DNA of 42,880 nucleotides from Bacteroidales bacterium (lineage in GTDB: Bacteria; Bacteroidota; Bacteroidia; Bacteroidales; P3). How positions within the stretch are numbered: the stretch's first letter is position 1; each line of letters starts with the position of its first letter. The notes under the pieces are model-generated. The model was given only the letters and a program-made list of their open reading frames with translations. It was not told where the DNA came from and did not search any database. The translations under genes were made by a program, and so were the position numbers. Positions 1 through 6,552 of the stretch are shown one piece after another. The stretch is from positions 1 to 42,880 of the forward strand of contig JAFROL010000030.1 in the NCBI GenBank assembly GCA_017429685.1. Reading direction: 5' to 3'.

Positions 1-262
1 ATTATTTTAGTTTAACAGCAATTACCAGCAATTGAACAGCAATTATCAGCAATATTTTTTATAAACTGCAACATAATAATTATCAGCAATTCGCTCGCGA
101 TGCGAGCGGAAAATCTACAAGATTTACAAGATTTCGCTCGCTTGCGAGCAGGAGAACAAAACGAACGGAGAGCGGAGAACTATGCTACCGCGTCAGCCGC
201 TTACCGTTGCGGCGGATCTGCGATCCGCCGCAACTTAATATAAGGATTTGCAATCCGCAAAA
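1..262. repeat. Intergenic repeat mosaic at left edge
   Basis: No gene is visible. Bases 12-58 and 82-95 hold a degenerate array of CAGCAATTA units. Bases 96-155 hold a CTCGC/GCGAG palindrome, the array ATCTACAAGATTTACAAG and a second palindrome. Bases 162-181 are two or three GAACGGAGAGCGGAG units, followed by the core GCTACCGCGTCAGCC (184-198). Two hairpins follow: a perfect 12-bp stem at 206-217/223-234, and GGATT-TGC-AATCC at 244-256. The 12-155 block is repeated in diverged form at about 5400-5615. Confidence 0.8.
184..198. repeat. Core motif copy 1 (GCTACCGCGTCAGCC)
   Basis: Exact copy of the 15-base core found also at 37410-37424 and, as the reverse complement, at 36216-36230. Here it follows a short GGAGAGCGGAGAAC array and precedes the hairpins at 206-256. 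Confidence 0.75.
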
Positions 263-1057
263 CTATTTTTCGCCTGGCGGAGCAGCGCGGGACGGGGCGG
301 CGACGGTGGCCAAGGCGTCGGGTGAAGCGGCATCGCGAAACGAGGGCTCGGCGGCGGTCGGAGCTGCGGTATCATCAGTCTGAAAATCAATACCGTTATC
401 ATCCGTTTCGGTCGGGAAATCGCCTAAGATGCCGTTGCCGATGTAGAGGCTCTGCGAGGCGCGGCCGGCGCGGTCGACCACAAAGCCCCACAGGTGCACC
501 TCCTTGCCCACCCACGCCTCGTTGAGCTGCAACACAACCTGCTGGCGGCGCCGCGCCGTGGCATTCGAGAAGTCAAAATCCTTGTATTCAAGACAGTAGG
601 CCACCAGGTAGACCTCGTCGTCCTGGCTGCAGTTGCGATGTAGCGGATTCTTTTCGAAGGCGACGCTAATGGTCGTGTCGTCAAGCAGTTGCGGCGCCTC
701 GAAGGCCACGGGCGCCACGGGGCCGTCGCTGAGGCGCAGCTCGGGCAGGTCTACCGCCAGCTCGCCGTCCTGCAGGGCGAAGCACTGCTTGTTGAGGCGA
801 ATGAAATAGTTGCCCGGCGTGACGCCCGCGTTGCGCGACGCCACCTCGAGGCCTAATCCCAAAATGCGTTTGGCGCGGCCGGCGAAGCGCACCATCGCGC
901 TAAAGAGCTGACGCTGATGTAGCTGCGCATCGGTACGCGCGTCCTTGAAGTCGGCCGGCAGCGAGCGCACGCACCAGCGTCCGCGCCAGTTGTAACCCAC
1001 CACGTTGCCCAGCCGTCCGCTGAAGCCGCCATTGATTCCTTCCTGTTGTTTTCCCAT
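263..1057 (-). CDS. DUF6266 family protein
   Basis: A 264-residue protein whose N-terminus (MGKQQEGINGGFSG, then GNVVGYNWRGRW) matches the conserved start of the DUF6266 family, found in Bacteroidota. The family has no established function. There is no signal peptide or membrane segment. The middle is rich in short beta-type stretches, and the last 35 residues are low-complexity Ala/Pro/Asp and probably disordered. It stands alone, with repeat-filled gaps on both sides. The Met at 1057 fits the conserved family start. Family assignment is fairly sure; function is unknown. Confidence 0.8.
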   Translation of the reverse strand: MGKQQEGINGGFSGRLGNVVGYNWRGRWCVRSLPADFKDARTDAQLHQRQLFSAMVRFAGRAKRILGLGLEVASRNAGVTPGNYFIRLNKQCFALQDGELAVDLPELRLSDGPVAPVAFEAPQLLDDTTISVAFEKNPLHRNCSQDDEVYLVAYCLEYKDFDFSNATARRRQQVVLQLNEAWVGKEVHLWGFVVDRAGRASQSLYIGNGILGDFPTETDDNGIDFQTDDTAAPTAAEPSFRDAASPDALATVAAPSRAAPPGEK

Positions 1058-1687
1058 AATCGTCTTGTTTTTATTGTTTTACGCCATAGTGCCCACATAG
1101 CGCGCCATCTTCTTCATACAATAACGTAACCTTATTCTTATTATTGTCTACCGAAGTAAATTTTAATAAAAAGTTGGTAAGAATTTCAGTAAAAGATGAT
1201 AAGAAGATGGTGTATGAAAATCAGGATGTTGTGTGAAGCCAAAAAAGGCACATTTCTGGGGGTCCTGCTCGCGGCGCGAGCGAGATCTTGTAGATCTTGT
1301 AGATTTTTTTCGCTTGGGTTCGTTTCGTATATTCGCCTGCTCGCGTGGCGAGCGAAATCTTGTGGATCTTGTAAATTTTTTTCGCTTGGGTTCGTTTCGT
1401 ATATTCGCCTGCTCGCGTGGCGAGCGAAATCTTGTAAATCTTGTAAATTCATTCCGCCTGGTTTTTCGCCTGCTCGCGGCGCGAGCGAAATCTTGTAAAT
1501 CTTGTAAATCCATTCCGCCTGCGGCGGGAATTGCTTCAACTTAAATTTACAAGATTTTCAAGATTTCTGCCTGAAGGGGTAGGAGTTTTTTTAGCAGGAA
1601 AAAAAATTTTTAAGTGAAAATAAATAAAATCTGTTTTCGTTATACTAAACATATAAATTTAGTTTTTTCACATTTATACCAGATTTT
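1058..1687. other. Long intergenic gap, mostly repeats
   Basis: No credible gene. Bases 1160-1212 hold a loose GGTAAGAAT / AAAGATGATAAG array, similar in style to 18535-18615. Bases 1262-1565 hold the CTCGC/CTTGTAAAT composite repeat. The last 80 bases are AT-rich and probably carry the promoter of the receptor gene, but no clean TAnnTTTG was found. Confidence 0.7.
1262..1565. repeat. Tandem CTCGC-CTTGTAAAT composite repeats
   Basis: Four successive modules, each with a GCTCGC..GCGAGC palindrome followed by CTTGTAGATCTTGTAGAT-type repeats. Two modules include a spacer beginning TTCGCTTGGGTTCG at an exact 72-base spacing (1311 and 1383) and are almost identical. The last module ends in a CCGCCTGCGGCGG hairpin and GAATTGC. 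Because 72 is divisible by 3, spurious frames stay open on both strands. Confidence 0.85.
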
Positions 1688-4378
1688 ATGCAGAGTAGAC
1701 AGGCCAAAACGTTAGCTTTAACCCTGATTTTCACATTTTTGTCAACCATAGTCATTGCCCAGCCGGGCGGCCCCGGCGGTCCCCCTCCGGGCGGCGGTTT
1801 CCCGGGCGGCCCTGGCGGACGCGGTCCACGCAGCGACCGCCAGATGCAGCAGACGCAGCAGAAAAGCAACACCGTGCGGCAGAAAAAGAACGTCAAAGCC
1901 GGCTCGACCTTCAAGGTGGTGGGCTCGCTGATTGACAGCACCAAGAACGAACCGCTGATGTACTGCAACGTGGCTGTGCTGGATGCCAAGGACAGCAGCT
2001 TCGTCAAGGGCGCCTCGACCGACGCGAACGGCTATTTCGAAATCAAGGAGGTGCCGGCGGGCGACTACCTGCTGCGCATCAGCTATGTGGGCTATCCCAC
2101 GCGGTTCATCCCCGTCACGGTGAGCAACAACACCGCCCTGGGCACAATCAATATGAAAGAGGGTGCCGCACAGCTTAAGACGGTGAAAATCACCGCGGCG
2201 CGGCCGCTCTATGCAATGGACGGCGAGAAGATGATATACAACGTGGCCGACGACCCGACCATTCAGGCCGGCACGACCGAGGACGCCCTGCAGAACGCCC
2301 CCGGCGTGGAGGTCGACGTGGAGGGCAACATCACGCTGCGCGGCGTCAGTAGCGTGGAAATTTGGATCAACGACAAGCCGTCGAAACTGACCGCCGAGAA
2401 CCTGAAGACCTACCTGCAGACCCTGCCGGCCAACGCGCTGGACCGCATCGAGACCATCACCAACCCGTCGGCCAAGTATGCCACCGACGCCGAGGCGGTG
2501 ATCAACATCATCACCTCGGCCCACATCAAGAAGAACCACTTCATCAGCTTCGGCGCCAACGCCGCCACGCAGCCCAACATAAGTCCCTGGCTGAGCTACA
2601 CCTGGGCCAACGAACGGCTTAACATCAATATTTTCACCAACTTGCGCTACAGCACCTCGGAGAACGACTCGTGGAGCTGGAGCCGCACGCGGCAGGACAA
2701 TCCCCTCTATCCAGGCAACCTCGACTCGCTGCAGGATGTGATGTACGAGGTCGACAGCTCGTGGAGCGAGGGGCGCAACCTGAGCGGAAGCATCGGCCTC
2801 AACCTGAGCTACGACATCGACAGTATGAGCGACGTGAGTTTCTGGAGCAACTTCAACCTGAACAACTCGACCAACGAAAGTGACCGCTGGCACAGCCGCG
2901 AGGTGTATCTGCCGTCGGCAAGCAGCTACCAGTATGATATGATGAACGACGTGTCGACGCTCAACTTTTTCGGTATGTTCGGCGGCAACTACACCAAGAA
3001 GTTCGACCGCGAGGGGCACAATATGCGCGTTTTCCTGTTTGGAAGCACCAACAACAGCAGCGGCGTCACCTCGTACAGCCGCATCTACAACCAGACCGAC
3101 ACATCGGCCTTCAACCAGAATACCTTCAAATACTACGACAACACGGCCCACGGCACCGACATCAACATTCGCGGCCGCTATAACCGCCCCTACAGCAAGG
3201 ACGGCGAGATGAGCTACGGACTGGCGTTCGGCACCGATAACAGCAAACGCGACTACAGGCCTTATATTCTGGACACCACCTACAGCGACGGTGTCACCAT
3301 CTTCGACGCGTCGCTCTACGACGCCCTGCGCCGCTATGTCTTTGAGGACCACGAGAATGAGGTGGACGCCGACATCGAATGGACCCACCGCTGGGGCGGC
3401 TTCACGCTGCAGCTGGGACTGGGCGCGCGCCTGACCAACGACCACTTCTCGTTTTCCGAGACGGGGCTGCAGGCCGGCGACGACTACTCGAAGACGTTCC
3501 TCACCTACAACCCCTCCATCCACCTGAGCTACCGCACCGAGCAGATGCACAACTACAAGCTGAACTACTCGCTGCGTATGCGCAACCCCTCGGGCAACAA
3601 CCTTACGACCTACCGCACCTATACCGAGGACAGCTACAGCACCGGCAACCGCGACCTGACGCAGAGCTACACCCACAACGCCGAAGCGGGATGGACCAAA
3701 TTCTTTATGTGGGGCAGCCTCGGAGTGGAAGGCTACGGCCGCCTGTCGACAGGCGAGATAGACAACCTGACCGACGTCACCGACGCCATCGACCCCTACA
3801 TAGGCCGCATCATCCAATACTCGACGCCCTACAACATCGGCTCGTCGTGGCGCTACGGCACCTCGCTCAACGCCACCTACCGACCCAGCGGATTCTTCAA
3901 CCTGAGGCTCTATGCCAACATCTACGACTACGGCTACTCGATGCAGTACGACAAGCTGGGCCAGGACCCCTATACCGACAGCAAGTGGAGCTACAGCATA
4001 CGCCTGAATATGTGGACCAAGGTGTGGAACCGCTACCAGATCCACGCCTCGGCCAACTACACCTCGCCGACGCTGGGCCTGATGTCGACCCGCAGCGCCC
4101 GCTACTGGGTCAATATGGGTGTGCGCGCCGACTTCTTCAACCGCAAGCTGAGCGCCTTCATCAACATCCAGGACATCTTCAACTGGGGCAAAAACATAGG
4201 CCAGGCCTCCAGCAACACCAACCCCTACTACCTGAGCGAAAGCAAGTTGCGCACCCTCAACAGCCGCTACATCAGCGCCGGCATCACGCTGCGTTTCGGC
4301 AAAATGGAGCTGGAAAAGAACAGCCAGAGCGGCAGCGAGGCAGAAGGCACCTCGACGACAACAACGGTCAGCGAATAA
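1688..4378 (+). CDS. TonB-dependent outer-membrane beta-barrel receptor
   Basis: An 896-residue outer-membrane protein. Residues 1-25 are a signal peptide ending in VIAQ. A Gly/Pro-rich stretch follows (26-48), then a Gln/Lys linker. A CarboxypepD_reg-like beta-sandwich spans about 77-160 (motifs DANGYFEIKEVPAGDYLL, YVGY). A plug-like domain spans about 175-265 (TTEDALQNAPGVEVD, ITLRGVS, RIETITNPSAKYATDAEAVINI). The rest is a barrel with aromatic-rich strands. This architecture matches the Bacteroidota 'outer membrane beta-barrel family protein / TonB-dependent receptor' group. No SusD partner is adjacent, so the substrate cannot be inferred; stand-alone members are not clearly glycan importers. 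A terminator follows at 4408. Confidence 0.88.
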   Translation: MQSRQAKTLALTLIFTFLSTIVIAQPGGPGGPPPGGGFPGGPGGRGPRSDRQMQQTQQKSNTVRQKKNVKAGSTFKVVGSLIDSTKNEPLMYCNVAVLDAKDSSFVKGASTDANGYFEIKEVPAGDYLLRISYVGYPTRFIPVTVSNNTALGTINMKEGAAQLKTVKITAARPLYAMDGEKMIYNVADDPTIQAGTTEDALQNAPGVEVDVEGNITLRGVSSVEIWINDKPSKLTAENLKTYLQTLPANALDRIETITNPSAKYATDAEAVINIITSAHIKKNHFISFGANAATQPNISPWLSYTWANERLNINIFTNLRYSTSENDSWSWSRTRQDNPLYPGNLDSLQDVMYEVDSSWSEGRNLSGSIGLNLSYDIDSMSDVSFWSNFNLNNSTNESDRWHSREVYLPSASSYQYDMMNDVSTLNFFGMFGGNYTKKFDREGHNMRVFLFGSTNNSSGVTSYSRIYNQTDTSAFNQNTFKYYDNTAHGTDINIRGRYNRPYSKDGEMSYGLAFGTDNSKRDYRPYILDTTYSDGVTIFDASLYDALRRYVFEDHENEVDADIEWTHRWGGFTLQLGLGARLTNDHFSFSETGLQAGDDYSKTFLTYNPSIHLSYRTEQMHNYKLNYSLRMRNPSGNNLTTYRTYTEDSYSTGNRDLTQSYTHNAEAGWTKFFMWGSLGVEGYGRLSTGEIDNLTDVTDAIDPYIGRIIQYSTPYNIGSSWRYGTSLNATYRPSGFFNLRLYANIYDYGYSMQYDKLGQDPYTDSKWSYSIRLNMWTKVWNRYQIHASANYTSPTLGLMSTRSARYWVNMGVRADFFNRKLSAFINIQDIFNWGKNIGQASSNTNPYYLSESKLRTLNSRYISAGITLRFGKMELEKNSQSGSEAEGTSTTTTVSE

Positions 4379-4407
4379 CGGCCGCAACAGCCTGCAAGAC
4401 AACAAGA

Positions 4408-4439
4408 AAAGCACCATCGGCACCGATGGCGCTTTTTTT
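4408..4439 (+). terminator. Rho-independent terminator of the receptor gene
   Basis: AGCACCATCGG pairs with CCGATGGCGCT (one A-C mismatch) and is followed by seven T residues. It lies 30 bases after the receptor stop codon. Confidence 0.85.
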
Positions 4440-4558
4440 GTGCCTCATTTAGTGCATTTCGGTGCACGAAGAGGCTGACGCAACAGGCGGCAGCGAAGGA
4501 AAAATACTTTTACAAAGAACGCAAATACAACATTTTATAAAAAAGTTTAAAGAAAATT

Positions 4559-4588
4559 TTGTCAGTATTGAAAAAATTTGTACTTTTG
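4559..4588 (+). promoter_or_regulatory. Promoter of tRNA-Gln
   Basis: TTG at 4559-4561, exactly 19 bases, then TACTTTTG at 4581-4588. This matches the Bacteroidota sigma-A consensus (TTG-N19-TAnnTTTG). It lies 28 bases before the tRNA. Confidence 0.85.
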
Positions 4589-4615
4589 CAGCCGATTTAA
4601 GACAAACAAAGAGAC

Positions 4616-4686
4616 TGTCCTATGGTGTAACGGTAGCACATCTGACTCTGGATCAGCTTGTCTAGGTTCGAATCCTGGTAGGACAA
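4616..4686 (+). tRNA. tRNA-Gln (CTG anticodon)
   Basis: The acceptor stem TGTCCTA pairs with TAGGACA. The anticodon loop CTCTGGA gives anticodon CTG, which reads the Gln codon CAG. The T loop is TTCGAAT. CCA is not encoded (ACA follows). The outermost anticodon-stem pair (T27-C43) looks mismatched. Confidence 0.93.
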
Positions 4687-4690
4687 CAAA

Positions 4691-4723
4691 GAAGCACTGA
4701 AAAATTCAGTGCTTTGTTTTTTT
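4691..4723 (+). terminator. Terminator of tRNA-Gln
   Basis: AAGCACTGAA pairs with TTCAGTGCTT around a three-base loop, followed by TG and seven T residues. Confidence 0.9.
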
Positions 4724-4772
4724 GTCAACACCGACAAATCATTCTTTCGAATCAATAAACAATACAAAAACA

Positions 4773-5300
4773 ATGAATACCGTAAGAAAAAGCATTCTGC
4801 TGACGCTTGTTGCCCTGCTGCCTTTTGCCGCAGGCGCCCAAAAGTCGAACATCCCCCAGCGCAACGAAATTGTCCAAGCTAACGGCTACGAAGTGTTCAA
4901 CAGCCCCAAAGACGGCCAGAACCGCTACTACCTGTCAGTGGGCCATCTGGGCATCGGCGACGCGGTGGTGCAGGTCAACTTCGACCCCGCCTTCGAACTT
5001 TTCATCCCGCTGGGCAACAGCCTTTCGGAAGCCATAGCGACGTTGGAAGGGCTGAAAGCTCAATGCAAACAGCCGCGCCGCACACAGACGCAGACCCTCG
5101 GCTGCCTGGCCTTCGGATTTCCGAAAGAGGAGCTGGAAACCGTAGACGTCATCACGCGCCGCACGCTGCTGCAGCGCCAGCTGGAATTCAGCATCAGCCG
5201 CGAGGGGTATCGCCGCGCAGCATACGTTACGAAGAGCGACATTGGCTCGCTGCTGTCGGGCGTGAAGCTGTACCACCGCATCCACCCGAAGGAGAACTGA
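4773..5300 (+). CDS. Exported protein of unknown function
   Basis: A 175-residue protein starting MNTVRKSILLTLVALLPFAAGAQ, a clear signal peptide cleaved near GAQ. The reading frame is open further upstream to 4722, but that would begin inside the tRNA-Gln terminator with a TTG codon, so the ATG at 4773 is chosen. The mature part has alternating beta and alpha segments (YEVFNSPKDGQNRYYLSVGHLG, then a helix rich in Glu/Ala) and one Cys pair separated by about 20 residues. I do not recognise the family. It probably works in the periplasm. No downstream terminator is obvious; a repeat mosaic follows. Confidence 0.75.
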   Translation: MNTVRKSILLTLVALLPFAAGAQKSNIPQRNEIVQANGYEVFNSPKDGQNRYYLSVGHLGIGDAVVQVNFDPAFELFIPLGNSLSEAIATLEGLKAQCKQPRRTQTQTLGCLAFGFPKEELETVDVITRRTLLQRQLEFSISREGYRRAAYVTKSDIGSLLSGVKLYHRIHPKEN

Positions 5301-5706
5301 TTGCGATTCAGGCTACCTGCATTTTCACCAACGAATTAAGTAAACTGTATTTTAAGCAAATAACCATTCTTTTTAACAGAAATTATCAGGAATTGGCCAG
5401 GATTTTTTTAAACAGCAATTACCAGCAATGGACCAGCAATTATCAGCAATTATTTAACAATAAAACTAGCAACATAATAATTATCAGCAATTCGCTCGCT
5501 TGCGAGCGTTATAATCTATAAGATCTATAGATTTCGCGAGGCGGAACACCAAGCAGGAGAAAAAAGAAAAAAACACAAGATCTACGAGATCTCGCTCGCT
5601 TGCGAGCAGGAGACTTTAACAGGAATTGCCATAAATTGGCCAGGAATTAACCAGAAATTAATTTTTCCTTTTAACAGCAATTACCAGCAATTCCTTTTTA
5701 GAACGT
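5301..5706. repeat. Intergenic repeat mosaic, second copy of the left-edge block
   Basis: No gene is visible. Bases 5375-5470 hold a degenerate CAGCAATTA / GGACCAGCAATTATCAG array. Bases 5470-5535 hold GCAACATAATAATTATCAG, the palindrome CGCTCGCTTGCGAGCG and the ATCTATAAGATCTATAG array, in the same order as at 12-140. A second short module lies at 5575-5615, and another CAGCAATTA array at 5617-5695. Confidence 0.8.
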
Positions 5707-5758
5707 AAAAAAGTAAGGGACAACACAATCAGCAAATGCTGGATTGTATAGTCCCTTA
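5707..5758 (-). terminator. Terminator of the lipoprotein gene
   Basis: On the minus strand, TAAGGGACTATACAATCCAGC pairs with a near-perfect complement around a short loop, and six T residues follow at 5707-5712. It lies just downstream of the 5777-6208 stop codon. Confidence 0.85.
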
Positions 5759-5776
5759 TCTTCTTCTACATCCTTC

Positions 5777-6208
5777 TTAGAAGTTGCGGATGACGCTGAC
5801 TTTGAACTTCATTGTGCCGATGTTGGCCATCGACTGTGCCGTGTTGAAGTCGGTATCCTTGATTTTGAAGGTGATGCGGCCGGGCTCGATGTCGTACTCG
5901 ATACGCTCCTGATAGGGCACACCGTTGTCGCTGAAATAGAGCGTGTAGGGAAGGATGTTGTCGCGGCCATTGCCGTCGATATAGTAAGCCATTACAACAC
6001 CGTTCATTATCACCTCGTCGTCGATGTCGATGTTCTCCCAGGTGGAGTAGGCATAATCCATCGTGTAGGTACCATCGGGATAAGTGGTAATGGAACTTTC
6101 CCACTGGTTGGGGCTAACCTCGTAATAGGAGGTGATCACGCGGGCTTTTTCGCTGCATCCTGTAAGCATAACAAACGCCGCAAGGATAGGTAAGATTAAC
6201 TTTTTCAT
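5777..6208 (-). CDS. Small lipoprotein of unknown function
   Basis: A 143-residue protein with a type II signal peptide: MKKLILPILAAFVML followed by the lipobox LTGC (Cys18). The mature part is rich in Tyr, Asp and Thr and looks all-beta (TTYPDGTYTMDYAYS, YYIDGNGRDNILPYTLYFS, GRITFKIKDTDF), like a lipocalin-like or immunoglobulin-like domain; this is only an impression. It is a single gene, with a possible -7 element CAAAAATA (complement of TATTTTTG) at 6256-6263 and a terminator at 5707-5758. Family unknown. Confidence 0.78.
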   Translation of the reverse strand: MKKLILPILAAFVMLTGCSEKARVITSYYEVSPNQWESSITTYPDGTYTMDYAYSTWENIDIDDEVIMNGVVMAYYIDGNGRDNILPYTLYFSDNGVPYQERIEYDIEPGRITFKIKDTDFNTAQSMANIGTMKFKVSVIRNF

Positions 6209-6552
6209 TGTTTTATGATTTTATTGTTACTTTTTGTTATTTATGTTTGACAATGCAAAAATAGTATATTTTTTTCAATTGGCGGCAGTAAAAACCCCGA
6301 AAGCGTGACTTTTTTACCTTGTTTTTGTCGGAAAAACCCGAAAAAGGGGGATTGTGCTGGATCGAAAGTGATGTAGTTAAGGGACGGGGGAGTTAGGGGA
6401 AGTTAAAAGAAGTTAAGGGAAGTTAAAGGAAGGGGAGTTAAGGGAAGTTAAGGGAAGTTAAGGGGAGTTAAAGGACAAATGAACCTGCTGGGTACTATTG
6501 TCCCTTAACTTCCCTTATCTTCCTTTAACTCCCTTAACTCCACAAGAAAAAG
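6209..6552. other. Intergenic gap with promoter remnant and array hairpin
   Basis: No gene. Bases 6210-6290 are AT-rich and carry the probable -7 element of the lipoprotein gene. The rest is the GTTAAGGGA array hairpin, listed separately. Confidence 0.7.
6369..6541. repeat. GTTAAGGGA array folded as an inverted repeat
   Basis: The left arm (6369-6474) has about ten AGTTAAGGGA-type units. The right arm (6503-6541) has the complementary TCCCTTAACT units. A 28-base centre separates them. The units are degenerate (AGTTAAAGGA, GGAGTTAAGG). A one-armed array with the same unit lies at 26358-26428. Confidence 0.85.

Noticed and set aside
1163-1544. Overlapping open frames of 100-117 codons on both strands
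   Set aside because: They arise from a repeat whose 72-base period is a multiple of three; the peptides are simple repeats of DLQDLQDFAR or CKSCKF type with no promoter or family.
1742-4423. 893-codon open frame antisense to the receptor gene
   Set aside because: It is the shadow of the GC-rich receptor gene; the sense frame has signal peptide, plug and barrel, and the antisense protein is biased Val/Ala/Gly.
4441-4500. Further core copy (GGCTGACGCAACAGGC near 4473)
   Set aside because: Only nine bases match and there are no flanking arrays.
4722-4772. Upstream extension of the exported protein
   Set aside because: It would start at TTG inside the tRNA-Gln terminator; the signal peptide begins at 4773.
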